From Bacteroidales bacterium (GTDB taxonomy: Bacteria > Bacteroidota > Bacteroidia > Bacteroidales > Lentimicrobiaceae): 64,000 bases of DNA. This document shows positions 56,513 through 64,000 of this stretch, piece after piece. A program made the position numbers and the translations under genes. Below the pieces are notes generated by a model. It was not told the DNA's origin. It saw only the letters and a program-made list of their open reading frames with translations, and did not search any database. Location: positions 1-64,000 of the forward strand of contig JADJEQ010000028.1 of assembly GCA_016709025.1 (NCBI GenBank). The letters run 5' to 3'. Numbering within the stretch: the stretch's first letter is position 1; each line of letters starts with the position of its first letter.

Positions 56513-56756
56513 CGCCCGGATATTTGGCGTGAAGTTCGGAAAGCGCTTTTTCTCTGTCGAAATTCGAAATCATTCCTGATTTTTCACCTGCTTTTAACTC
56601 ATTTATAAGCATTGTTGTCTTGCTTTCCTGTTGTTCAAACAAGCGTAAAGCTGTTCTTATGACTTCACTTGCAGAGGCAAATTTTCCTGATTTCACCTTT
56701 TCACTTATAAAATTCTCGAAATATTCTCCGAGCAAAATTGATGTGTTCTTTGCCAT
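56502..56756 (-). CDS. ParD-family antitoxin (ribbon-helix-helix)
   Basis: 84 residues from the ATG at 56756 (MAKNTSILLGEYFENFI). The ribbon-helix-helix DNA-binding part covers residues 1-45, with GKFASASEVIRTALRLFEQQE; the rest binds the toxin. It presumably represses its own promoter through the palindrome at 56800-56816. The gene overlaps the downstream toxin gene by 11 bp. Confidence 0.92.
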   Translation of the reverse strand: MAKNTSILLGEYFENFISEKVKSGKFASASEVIRTALRLFEQQESKTTMLINELKAGEKSGMISNFDREKALSELHAKYPGDEI

Positions 56757-56783
56757 AATCATTATTGTAAGATTGTTTATGAT

Positions 56784-56816
56784 AATTGGTTCTTCAAATA
56801 TACCAATTATTGGTAT
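56784..56816 (-). promoter_or_regulatory. ParD autoregulatory operator overlapping the promoter
   Basis: ATACCAAT (56800-56807), one central base, ATTGGTAT (56809-56816): a perfect 8-bp palindrome. The -7 motif TATATTTG (minus strand, 56795-56802) overlaps its edge, and another AATTGGT half-site lies at 56784-56790. Binding here would block transcription of the parD/parE pair. Confidence 0.72.
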
Positions 56817-56825
56817 TATAGCAAA

Positions 56826-56936
56826 TTATTTCTTTAGAATCAGGGTTATATATTTGTTTTTTATAGACGGGTACTTCCTCGAAAGTCTTTTCAGTTCTTT
56901 ATCGAAAAAATCGGTGGTGTAAATATTAAAGCTCAT
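56826..56936 (-). pseudogene. Truncated RelE-like toxin
   Basis: 36 codons from an ATG at 56936 that overlaps the antitoxin gene upstream. MSFNIYTTDFFDKELKRLSR followed by KYPSIKNKY is a typical RelE-family N-terminus, but a TAA stops it at 56826 where full-length toxins continue for about 60 more residues. The lost part is not found nearby. A harmless remnant next to an intact antitoxin. Confidence 0.7.
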
Positions 56937-57144
56937 TGAGTAACTGGTCTGCGGTTTTTAACTCAATCTCGCCTTTTAAGTGTTGCTCTACCTGCTCAAG
57001 GGATTTTTTAGTCCCATCAACGAAATCTTGTTGATCATTGGTCAACTTTGATTCTCCGGTCACTTTGACAAAACCAAGACTCTTTAACAGTTCCATAAAG
57101 AACGGGTATTTGTTGTCCGGCACATTTAAAACTACTTGTTTCAT
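56926..57144 (-). CDS. Antitoxin of a RelBE-like module
   Basis: 72 residues from the ATG at 57144 (MKQVVLNVPDNKYPFFMELL). This opening, followed by SLGFVKV and a charged helix ending TADQLLNEL, is that of small antitoxins common in Bacteroidota, usually placed just before a RelE-type toxin, as here. With the toxin truncated, it may persist as an orphan antitoxin or regulator. Confidence 0.75.
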   Translation of the reverse strand: MKQVVLNVPDNKYPFFMELLKSLGFVKVTGESKLTNDQQDFVDGTKKSLEQVEQHLKGEIELKTADQLLNEL

Positions 57145-57305
57145 AATCCTTCTATTTTGATGCAAACGCCTTTTTATTAAACAACACCCATTTAAACCAT
57201 TTGTTAAAAACAGCAGACTTTTATATACAGCTATCAGAAAGCAGAAATATGTGCCAGGGAGCAGCTAAATAATTACAAATTAAATACATTTATCAATGGG
57301 AATAA

Positions 57306-57332
57306 GGGATATAAAAACGCACCTGTGACCCT
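57306..57332. repeat. Right direct repeat flanking the toxin-antitoxin cluster
   Basis: GGGATATAAAAACGCACCTG followed by TGACCCT; see 56185-56212. The stretch 57166-57305 between the antitoxin gene and this repeat has no visible gene. Confidence 0.65.
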
Positions 57333-57342
57333 GAATAAAAAA

Positions 57343-57366
57343 AGCCCGGCTAAAAACAGCCGGGCT
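57343..57366 (-). terminator. Intrinsic terminator of nrdJ
   Basis: AGCCCGGCT (57343-57351) pairs with AGCCGGGCT (57358-57366). On the minus strand a run of seven U follows. It lies 24 bp after the nrdJ stop codon. Confidence 0.92.
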
Positions 57367-57389
57367 CATAGTTAAAAAAGATTGTCAAA

Positions 57390-60119
57390 TCATCCGCATT
57401 TCGAATATCCGCAATGCTTGCAGGTAAGGCAACCTTCTTTGTAAATCAGGCCATCTTTTTCCTTGCACTGGGGGCACTCCTGCTTGGTATTTACGGTTGT
57501 TCCGTCGGGAATATAGCGTTTCAGTGAACGGACAACCCCGTTTTTCCAGGTGGTAATGCTGTCGTTGTCGAAATTCAGGTTCTCGATCAGGTTTACCAGG
57601 AAGGGTAATGGCATTCCATGGCGTAGGATTCCGGAGATCAGTTTGGCATAGTTCCAGTACTCCATGTTGAAAGATCTGGAAAGCCCTTCGATGGTGACCT
57701 TGTATCCTTCTTTATCCAGAAACTGAAAATCATACCGTGCCCGCTCATTGTCCTCTTTGTTACGGATTACCCAACCCTTCTGAACCCAGGGTGGCAGATA
57801 GAATCCATCGGCTTTACCGGTAAAGACTTCATAAGGTTTTCCGTCGAGCAACCCGATGACTGCGATCCATTTCTCATAATCGTTCTGAAACCTGACAACG
57901 TCTGACTCAAGTCTTTGAGGCCGGGGAGGTGCTTTTGTTTCATGAAAAGAGGTCTCTTCTTCCTTTTTTTCGTTGCTGATCAATACCCCCGACCTTGATC
58001 CATCGCGGTAAATGGTCATTCCCTTGCAACCACTTTCCCAGGCAGTCAGGTATACATTGCTTACCAGATCTTCAGTCGCCTCTTTGGGAAGGTTTACGGT
58101 AACGCTGATTGAGTGATCGACCCATTGCTGAATCTTCCCCTGCATTTTAACCTTGCTTAACCAGTCGATATCGTTTGAAGTAGCTTTATAATAAGGTGAT
58201 TTTTCGATGAGGGTATTCAGGCGTTCATCGCTGAAAGTCTTGACCATTTCAGGATCATAGCCATTGATGGAAAGCCAGTCGACAAACTTAGGATGGAAAA
58301 CGTTATATTCTTCCCATGAATCGCCCATTTCATCCACGAAGGTGATATTCACATTCCTGTCGTTGGGATTTACTTTACGACGACGCTTGTAGCTGACCAT
58401 AAAAACCGGTTCAATTCCGGAGGTTGTCTGGGTACAGATGCTGACACTTCCGGTTGGTGCAATGGTAAGCATGGCGATGTTGCGCCTGCCGTTTCTGGCC
58501 ATTTTTTCATACACTTCGGGAGCTTCCTCTTTCATGCGTTGAATAAACGGGTTATTCTTTTCACGCTCAAAGCTGTAGATCGGGAAGGCACCTCTTTCGC
58601 CGGCCAGGTCGGCTGATGAGCCGTAAACCTCTGTTGCCAGAATTTTGTGAACCTCAACCGAGAAACTGGTTGCTTCGTCTGATCCGTAACGCAAGCCCAA
58701 TGCGGCAAGCATATCGCCCTCTGCGGTAATGCCAATGCCCGTGCGGCGCCCCATAAGGGTTTTATCGCGGATGTTTTCCCACATCTTGCGTTCAATCCGT
58801 TTGATTTCTTCATCCTCCGGATCGGCTTTCACTTTCTTAAGTATGGCTTCAATTTTTTCACTTTCCAGATCAATAATATCGTCCATAATTCTGAGCGCCT
58901 GCGCAGAGTGTTTGCGGAAGAGACCGAAGTTGAATGTTGCCTGGGGTGTAAATGGATTATCTACATAACTGTAGAGATTGAGCGCCAACAACCTGCAGCT
59001 GTCGTATGGACAGAGCGGTATTTCCCCGCAGGGATTGGTTGATAAGGTTTTAAATCCCAGATCGGCATAGCAATCGGGCAACGACTCCCTGATAACGGTA
59101 TCCCAGAAAAGGACGCCCGGTTCGGCTGACTTCCATGCATTGTGGATGATCTTGTTCCACAATCCAAGTGCGTCGATTTCCTGCACCTTGGTGGGATGGC
59201 TGGAATGGATCGGATATTGCTGGCGGTAAGGCGTTTTGTTAACCACCGACTGCATAAATTCATCGTCAATTTTAACCGAAACATTGGCTCCGGTTACCTT
59301 GCCCTGTTCGAGTTTGGCATCGATAAAACGCTCTGCATCAGGATGCTTAACCGAAATGGTCAACATAAGGGCACCGCGACGGCCATCCTGCGCTACTTCA
59401 CGGGTAGAATTTGAATACCGTTCCATAAAGGGAACTATGCCGGTTGAGGTCAGCGCACTGTTTTTAACAGGGCTTCCCGTAGGGCGGATGTGTGACAGAT
59501 CGTGACCTACTCCACCCCGGCGTTTCATCAACTGAACCTGCTCCTGGTCAATTTTCATAATTCCGCCATAGGAATCGTAGTTTCCATCGCCACCAATAAC
59601 AAAACAATTGGAAAGGGAGGAAACCTGGAAATTGTTACCAATACCTGCCATCGGGCTACCCTGTGGAATGATATAACGGAAATTCCGGAAAAGTTCAAAC
59701 AAATCCTCTTCATTCATCGGATTCGGGTATTTGCTCTCTATTCTGGCTATCTCCGAAGCAATCCTGCGGTGCATATCATCGGGGGTGAGTTCATATACCA
59801 AACCTGCACTGTCTTTTAGGGCATATTTGTTCATCCATACATTGGCCGCCAGTGTATCTCCTTTAAAATACACGGTAGCTCTCTCCATAATTTCTTCGTG
59901 CGTGTATGAGCGCATAATTTGTTTCTCCTGGGTTAATACAGGAGCCTCCACTATTTGTTCTTCCATTTTTTCGTTGGTGTGTGCCGGTTTTAATTCAATT
60001 GGTTCCGGGGCAACTGGTCGCACACGCTTTTCAAGCATCTCGTCGTAAAGACTGCCTGTTTTGGATTTTTCACCCTTTTCAGTAATCTCTTCCAAATTGG
60101 CAAACAGGTTGATATCCAT
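57390..60119 (-). CDS. nrdJ: Adenosylcobalamin-dependent (class II) ribonucleotide reductase
   Basis: 909 residues, normal for the long class II form. An N-terminal tail of about 70 residues precedes the barrel domain. Key parts: VSSLSNCFVIGG with the first active-site Cys, STNPCGEIPLCPYDSC with the radical Cys and Glu (CGE), and TIAPTGSVSICTQTTSGIEP on the far side of the barrel. A C-terminal Zn-ribbon and redox segment (CPQCKEKDG, CLTCKHCGYSKCG) serves regeneration of the active-site disulphide. The enzyme makes deoxyribonucleotides using coenzyme B12, without oxygen. A terminator follows; no cobalamin riboswitch was recognised upstream. Confidence 0.95.
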   Translation of the reverse strand: MDINLFANLEEITEKGEKSKTGSLYDEMLEKRVRPVAPEPIELKPAHTNEKMEEQIVEAPVLTQEKQIMRSYTHEEIMERATVYFKGDTLAANVWMNKYALKDSAGLVYELTPDDMHRRIASEIARIESKYPNPMNEEDLFELFRNFRYIIPQGSPMAGIGNNFQVSSLSNCFVIGGDGNYDSYGGIMKIDQEQVQLMKRRGGVGHDLSHIRPTGSPVKNSALTSTGIVPFMERYSNSTREVAQDGRRGALMLTISVKHPDAERFIDAKLEQGKVTGANVSVKIDDEFMQSVVNKTPYRQQYPIHSSHPTKVQEIDALGLWNKIIHNAWKSAEPGVLFWDTVIRESLPDCYADLGFKTLSTNPCGEIPLCPYDSCRLLALNLYSYVDNPFTPQATFNFGLFRKHSAQALRIMDDIIDLESEKIEAILKKVKADPEDEEIKRIERKMWENIRDKTLMGRRTGIGITAEGDMLAALGLRYGSDEATSFSVEVHKILATEVYGSSADLAGERGAFPIYSFEREKNNPFIQRMKEEAPEVYEKMARNGRRNIAMLTIAPTGSVSICTQTTSGIEPVFMVSYKRRRKVNPNDRNVNITFVDEMGDSWEEYNVFHPKFVDWLSINGYDPEMVKTFSDERLNTLIEKSPYYKATSNDIDWLSKVKMQGKIQQWVDHSISVTVNLPKEATEDLVSNVYLTAWESGCKGMTIYRDGSRSGVLISNEKKEEETSFHETKAPPRPQRLESDVVRFQNDYEKWIAVIGLLDGKPYEVFTGKADGFYLPPWVQKGWVIRNKEDNERARYDFQFLDKEGYKVTIEGLSRSFNMEYWNYAKLISGILRHGMPLPFLVNLIENLNFDNDSITTWKNGVVRSLKRYIPDGTTVNTKQECPQCKEKDGLIYKEGCLTCKHCGYSKCG

Positions 60120-60670
60120 AGCTACCTCTTAAATGTTGAATTCTTAATTTGTGAGCAGTTAACCTTTATTATACTGATACAAAGCTTTTTAAAGGCAATT
60201 AGTTCAGCTTTAAACAGTATGACCAAGATACAACAGCCATCGATTCCCGTCAAAATTGACTTATCAACAATCGGTGGTTTTTGCCTTCTAATTGACTGAA
60301 ACCGAAAATGTAATAGTCTTGATAATTATTTTCGGCGGGGGACTTTAACTTCTTACTCAGGTAGCTTTAGCAGGAGTTGTCAGTAGACTGATTTTCACAA
60401 TTAAAGTTGAAAGCCGCGTTGTTGTTGCCGGATTGCAAATGTCGCTAAAGTTTGACTTGGACGGGGCCTAATTATTTCCACAATGGGTAGCGAGTTATTA
60501 ACAATGGAATGCTCATAAGTGTAACAGGCAAACAGGACAAAGCGATTGGTATATCATATTGATATTTAGAATTTTGCGTGATTTGTCGGGGAAGTTCAGA
60601 ACTACTTCAATGGAGGTAATACATTATAGGAAAGCGGCTTAAAAGATTGCCTTGGTAGCGAAATCAGGAA
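60120..60670. other. Gene-free stretch between nrdJ and the barrel-protein gene
   Basis: About 550 bp upstream of nrdJ and downstream of the 3' end of the next gene. I see no ORF of note, no B12 box, no clear NrdR boxes and no perfect -7 motif for nrdJ. It may contain the nrdJ promoter in a divergent form. Confidence 0.4.
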
Positions 60671-63600
60671 CTAGAAATCAAGGCTGAGGGAGACATAGAA
60701 AACCGGTTTGTTGATGACCATATCCTCAATTCCCCAGGCATAATCTGCCCTGATAAAATAACCCAGCAAGCGTGCCCGCGCCCCGAAACCAATTCCACCC
60801 ACAAGAGGTTGACGCTGCTCCCTTACAGTAATCAGCAATCCGCCTTTACTAATAACTCTGGTAAACAAAGCGTTTTCGTCAGAATAGGGTGTTAAGCCGG
60901 TCCAGGCTGTACCCAGGTCACCAAAGCCGACCAGTTGGAAGTTATTCAGGAAATCAGACCGTAAAGGCCGGTTGGCAAGATAACGGATGATCGGGAATCG
61001 CAATTCCGAATTCAGGACTGCAAAACTATTGCCATTGCGTACATTCTGATAAAATCCCCTCATATTCGTGGCAAGGGTTTGATATGCATAATTCTGCGAA
61101 TAGTCAATGGGCGCTTCCCGGGTAAATTTCGGTGTAAGCCAGGTATCAACACCTCCCATATAATAAATCAATTTGCTCTTCCCGAAAGAGGTGCTGGTAG
61201 CAAACCGGTTAGCCCAGATAAAATTCCGGTGGATAGGCAGGTAGTGCCGGACATCAAATCCAAGCACGGCCATGTAATTGTTTTTGATATCTCCTTTGAT
61301 CTGATAATAATACTCACCAAATAGTTTGAGGCGCAACCCGTCATAAAGATTAAGACCCAGCTGCCGGGTAGCATCGTAGGTGAAATCAGCCTTGAAAGAA
61401 GTCCAGTATCGATTAACATCGGGTTGCCTGAGGTTATACTGGTCGGTCGACATATATACTGCCCTGTCCTTCCGGAGAGCGAAAGTTCCTTTTATACTCA
61501 GCAGTGGATTAAATGGATATTTCAGGATATAGTGCAACTCATGAATCCGATACCTCACTATTGAGTAAAGGCTTATTTCTTCGATGGACTGCCGGTGGAA
61601 GAACAATTCACGATCGAGACGGTGTTTCAGGTTGGCAATGCTGATAACATACTCATTGTTCACCAGATTGAAATCAAGCCTGACTCCAGCTACAATGCGG
61701 TAATCTTCGAGAAGATCAGACAGCCCGACCTTAAAAAAAGCATTCAGACCGGGTGTAAGAAAGATAGGACCATAGCCACCTGAGAAAGGTTGATACGAAG
61801 TACTGAGAAAGGTGAAATCAAGTTGGCTTACCAACTCATTGATTGAATACTCAACATTATAATTCCGCTGTTTGGGAACAACAAAGCCGTCTTTATACCC
61901 TCCGGCAATATCGGCGGGTTTTCCTGCCACCGGCGTGATCCCGTCACGGCTAATCTGGTAATTCTGCAGATCAACACCGGGTTCAGTTTCCGGGAATTCA
62001 GGTTCACCAACATAAACATTGACAAAACGTTTATTAATCGTAGGTTCTACCGGTTTTTTATCATCCTTGTCAGTTTTTACAGCACTGGCAGCCAGCAGGC
62101 GTTGCTCCATATATCGGGTAGGAACAGGCTGGGAAGTAAGGATTGCACCGGCAGCAGGCAGATCGTAAAGGTAAATTGATCTTTGCCGCCCGGAATGGAC
62201 GATTTCGGCAATTTTCCCGGATTTCCAGGATGCATCGTGCGAAACAATATTCCTTGCATAATCAGTCATCGCTGAATTTCGGGTAAAAAACCGGAAATGG
62301 GCCGATGTATCAACATGTGTAATAACACTGTCGAAAGAGGCAAGATAACGGTTAGAGATTCCGTTTTCGTCACTGAGAAAAGTAATGATGCCTGGTTTGT
62401 ATTCTGCCGGCTGCAACTCACTCGCGTTTGGCGTATTGGTTATCCGGCGTAAGTTTTTGTCCTTTTTTGTGTAGTTGTATAAAAACAGGTCGTGGTTCGC
62501 AGGCAAGCCGGCTTTATCAAGCTTCGGATCTTCTACCAGCGTGTCATATGGCCTGTTGGAACTGAATACAATCTGGGTGCTGTTTCTTATAAAAACCGGG
62601 TTCAGGTCGTTGTAAACATCTTTGGTGATCTGCTCGGACGACGATGAGGCAACATTGAAAACGAAAATATCTGACTGCCCTTTCCTGATTGCCGACAATA
62701 CCAGGTTGCGCCCATCATGTGAATAGGAAAAATCTATAATCTTCTGGTATCCATAGATAAATTGCCAGGTTTTCTTCCCGGTCTCAAGATTAAACTGGTA
62801 AAATCTGATCTCCCCCTTCCGTTCAGTAATCAGCGAAAGAATCCGGCCACCCGGATGGAATGCGGTAATCGGGTATGACAAATCGTTTAATTCATCAAGC
62901 CTTTGCCCCTGACGGTACAGGCATTTGACCTTTTTTGTCTGAATATCGTATAGCCAGACCTTCACCTGACCATCGTGATTGCTTATCCATGACATGTACC
63001 GGCCATCTGAATTAAGCCTGACCCTATTGTACACGACATCGTTCTTAACCTTTTTCTGGACGGGCGATACATCCGGGAAAGTCCGACCTGAGTCGGAATT
63101 ATTATATTGTTCGCGGTATGCTGCATACCATTCTTTTACCAATGTATTGAACGAAATGTTGAGCACATAGAGAAACCCGGTTTCAACATTCCGGCTGATC
63201 CTTGAAAGGTATATTATGTTTGGTATGGTTTGCTTTCCGTATTTGTCGGCTATATATTTCCAGATACTGTGCCCGGCGTAAATGGCCTCTTCACCCGTAA
63301 GGTGGTTGAACTTGCGAAAGCGTCCTGAAACGATGCCATTGCGCACATTGTTATCAATTTCGGTACTCCATTCTTCGGCGATATAGGAGACAAGTCCATC
63401 GATAAACCATGTGGGCAGGTTCATCAGGGTTGAATTGGTTATCTGTCTGCCAACCGATCCGCCATAAAGGGACTGGTCGATCAGTTTCCTGGCCATCCCG
63501 GCCCTGATCTGCCTTTCGAAGTTGTTATAATTTCCATCAAAGTAAATAAAGACTTTGTTCTGGATGATGTAGGTTATGCCCCCGATATTATACTGCTGTT

Positions 63601-63964
63601 CACTAACAAGCCCGATGTTGCTCTGCTTAAGGTCGGTAAGCGAATTAAATATGATAAACTGAATTTTATCAGTGGCCTGAGTTTCCAGCATCTGCTCGAG
63701 CTCAGGCAAAATCTCCCCTGCATACCGGGCAGCATAAATAGCCAGTTCCTTACCGTTGAGGTAGAAGTAAGTGTCGAAATCGTTGAAACGGTAATATGTC
63801 CAGAGAAAATCGCCATACTGGACCCTGCTCTTACCAAATGGCATTTGAGAACCATTGTAAAACTGGGATTTTGATTCAGCCGGGACCAACAGCAATACTG
63901 CAATCATTAAAATCGCAACCCGTGACCATGTATGTTGGATTATTTTAAGCAAGTGGCAGTACAT
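60671..63964 (-). CDS. Peptidase-MA-like / PD40 propeller / outer-membrane barrel fusion protein
   Basis: 1097 residues. Signal or membrane segment (VAILMIAVLLLVPAES). Residues about 50-290 resemble Gluzincin/MA-type peptidase domains (LPTWFIDGLVSYIAEEW is the classic post-active-site motif), but the expected HExxH helix reads IRAGMARKLI, without His or Glu. Residues about 310-620 carry TolB/PD40 WD-like repeats (PITAFHPGGR, DFSYSHDGRNLVLSA, PVFIRNSTQIVFSSNRPYD). From about 750 the chain looks like a BamA/Omp85-type surface-antigen barrel with the terminal SLSLDF aromatic signature. It is probably an outer-membrane protein with large periplasmic domains. Function unknown. Confidence 0.82.
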   Translation of the reverse strand: MYCHLLKIIQHTWSRVAILMIAVLLLVPAESKSQFYNGSQMPFGKSRVQYGDFLWTYYRFNDFDTYFYLNGKELAIYAARYAGEILPELEQMLETQATDKIQFIIFNSLTDLKQSNIGLVSEQQYNIGGITYIIQNKVFIYFDGNYNNFERQIRAGMARKLIDQSLYGGSVGRQITNSTLMNLPTWFIDGLVSYIAEEWSTEIDNNVRNGIVSGRFRKFNHLTGEEAIYAGHSIWKYIADKYGKQTIPNIIYLSRISRNVETGFLYVLNISFNTLVKEWYAAYREQYNNSDSGRTFPDVSPVQKKVKNDVVYNRVRLNSDGRYMSWISNHDGQVKVWLYDIQTKKVKCLYRQGQRLDELNDLSYPITAFHPGGRILSLITERKGEIRFYQFNLETGKKTWQFIYGYQKIIDFSYSHDGRNLVLSAIRKGQSDIFVFNVASSSSEQITKDVYNDLNPVFIRNSTQIVFSSNRPYDTLVEDPKLDKAGLPANHDLFLYNYTKKDKNLRRITNTPNASELQPAEYKPGIITFLSDENGISNRYLASFDSVITHVDTSAHFRFFTRNSAMTDYARNIVSHDASWKSGKIAEIVHSGRQRSIYLYDLPAAGAILTSQPVPTRYMEQRLLAASAVKTDKDDKKPVEPTINKRFVNVYVGEPEFPETEPGVDLQNYQISRDGITPVAGKPADIAGGYKDGFVVPKQRNYNVEYSINELVSQLDFTFLSTSYQPFSGGYGPIFLTPGLNAFFKVGLSDLLEDYRIVAGVRLDFNLVNNEYVISIANLKHRLDRELFFHRQSIEEISLYSIVRYRIHELHYILKYPFNPLLSIKGTFALRKDRAVYMSTDQYNLRQPDVNRYWTSFKADFTYDATRQLGLNLYDGLRLKLFGEYYYQIKGDIKNNYMAVLGFDVRHYLPIHRNFIWANRFATSTSFGKSKLIYYMGGVDTWLTPKFTREAPIDYSQNYAYQTLATNMRGFYQNVRNGNSFAVLNSELRFPIIRYLANRPLRSDFLNNFQLVGFGDLGTAWTGLTPYSDENALFTRVISKGGLLITVREQRQPLVGGIGFGARARLLGYFIRADYAWGIEDMVINKPVFYVSLSLDF

Positions 63965-64000
63965 TAGAGTATCCGAAAATGATTGAGTATGCTAAATTAA

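Noticed and set aside
56620..56922. 100-codon plus-strand ORF over the toxin-antitoxin region
   Set aside because: It is antisense to parD and the truncated toxin and runs through the palindromic operator.
60120..60670. Cobalamin riboswitch upstream of nrdJ
   Set aside because: I looked for a B12 box and long-range pairing on the minus strand and saw none; a covariance search would settle it.
1..64000. Diversity-generating retroelement, insertion sequence or prophage behind the surface-gene variation
   Set aside because: No reverse transcriptase, transposase, integrase or phage structural gene was recognised on either strand.
1..64000. tRNA or rRNA genes
   Set aside because: No stretch with a T-loop GGTTCGAAnCC motif in a cloverleaf context and no rRNA-like sequence was found; the GGTTCGA-like hits at about 1339 and 34453 lie in other features.

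Overview
The window reads as chromosome of a Gram-negative Bacteroidota bacterium, most like an uncultured or environmental Bacteroidales-type genome. The signs are many secreted proteins with C-terminal type IX secretion (T9SS type A) sorting domains, Bacteroidota-style -7 promoter motifs (TAnnTTTG), a LytTR two-component pair, gingipain-like C25 peptidases and FISUMP, YCF48-like and right-handed beta-helix surface proteins. No rRNA, tRNA, CRISPR array, transposase or phage gene was recognised.

Region 1 (1-30 kb) is a plus-strand island of secreted surface proteins. It starts with decayed AraC and YceI genes on the minus strand. A tandem duplication of about 2.6 kb follows, with two copies of a beta-helix gene, the first of them broken. 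Next come a Kelch/beta-helix chimera, a heavily decayed beta-helix copy, a frameshifted leucine-rich-repeat gene, a subtilisin-like protease, an intact leucine-rich-repeat gene, a frameshifted YCF48-repeat gene, a VPS10/sortilin-type repeat protein and a FISUMP lipoprotein. After 1.1 kb of intergenic short repeats lies a LytTR response regulator with a broken LytS-like kinase gene, then another frameshifted beta-helix gene. Two promoter regions around this pair carry 21-bp-phased direct repeats that look like LytTR operators, which suggests the system controls itself and the adjacent surface protein. Nearly all frameshifts of the window fall in these first 30 kb.

Region 2 (30-40 kb) is mostly minus strand: a small amphipathic-helix protein, an LtaS-like sulfatase-fold membrane enzyme in an apparent operon with a GDPD phosphodiesterase, an M20 amidohydrolase and an MsbA-type ABC exporter. 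The plus strand has rbfA and a LolC/E-type permease. Region 3 (40-49 kb) holds two tandem gingipain-like peptidases behind a near-consensus promoter. Region 4 (48.7-64 kb) is mainly housekeeping: an NYN/cold-shock fusion, an outer-membrane barrel, a CAP-domain protein, a PhoB/PhoR-like system, a polyprenyl synthetase, a radical SAM protein, a pterin dehydratase, a small protein with four internal repeats, a toxin-antitoxin cluster between direct repeats, class II ribonucleotide reductase (nrdJ), and a large protein that joins a degenerate peptidase-like domain, a propeller and a barrel.

The intergenic DNA is unusual. It is full of short tandem repeats, mostly with a period of 7, in many sequence families. 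Several arrays begin exactly at the stop codon of the preceding gene. A small foldback element with covarying ends occurs three times. The best candidates for undescribed biology are the phased LytTR operators, the stop-codon-anchored heptad arrays and this foldback element.
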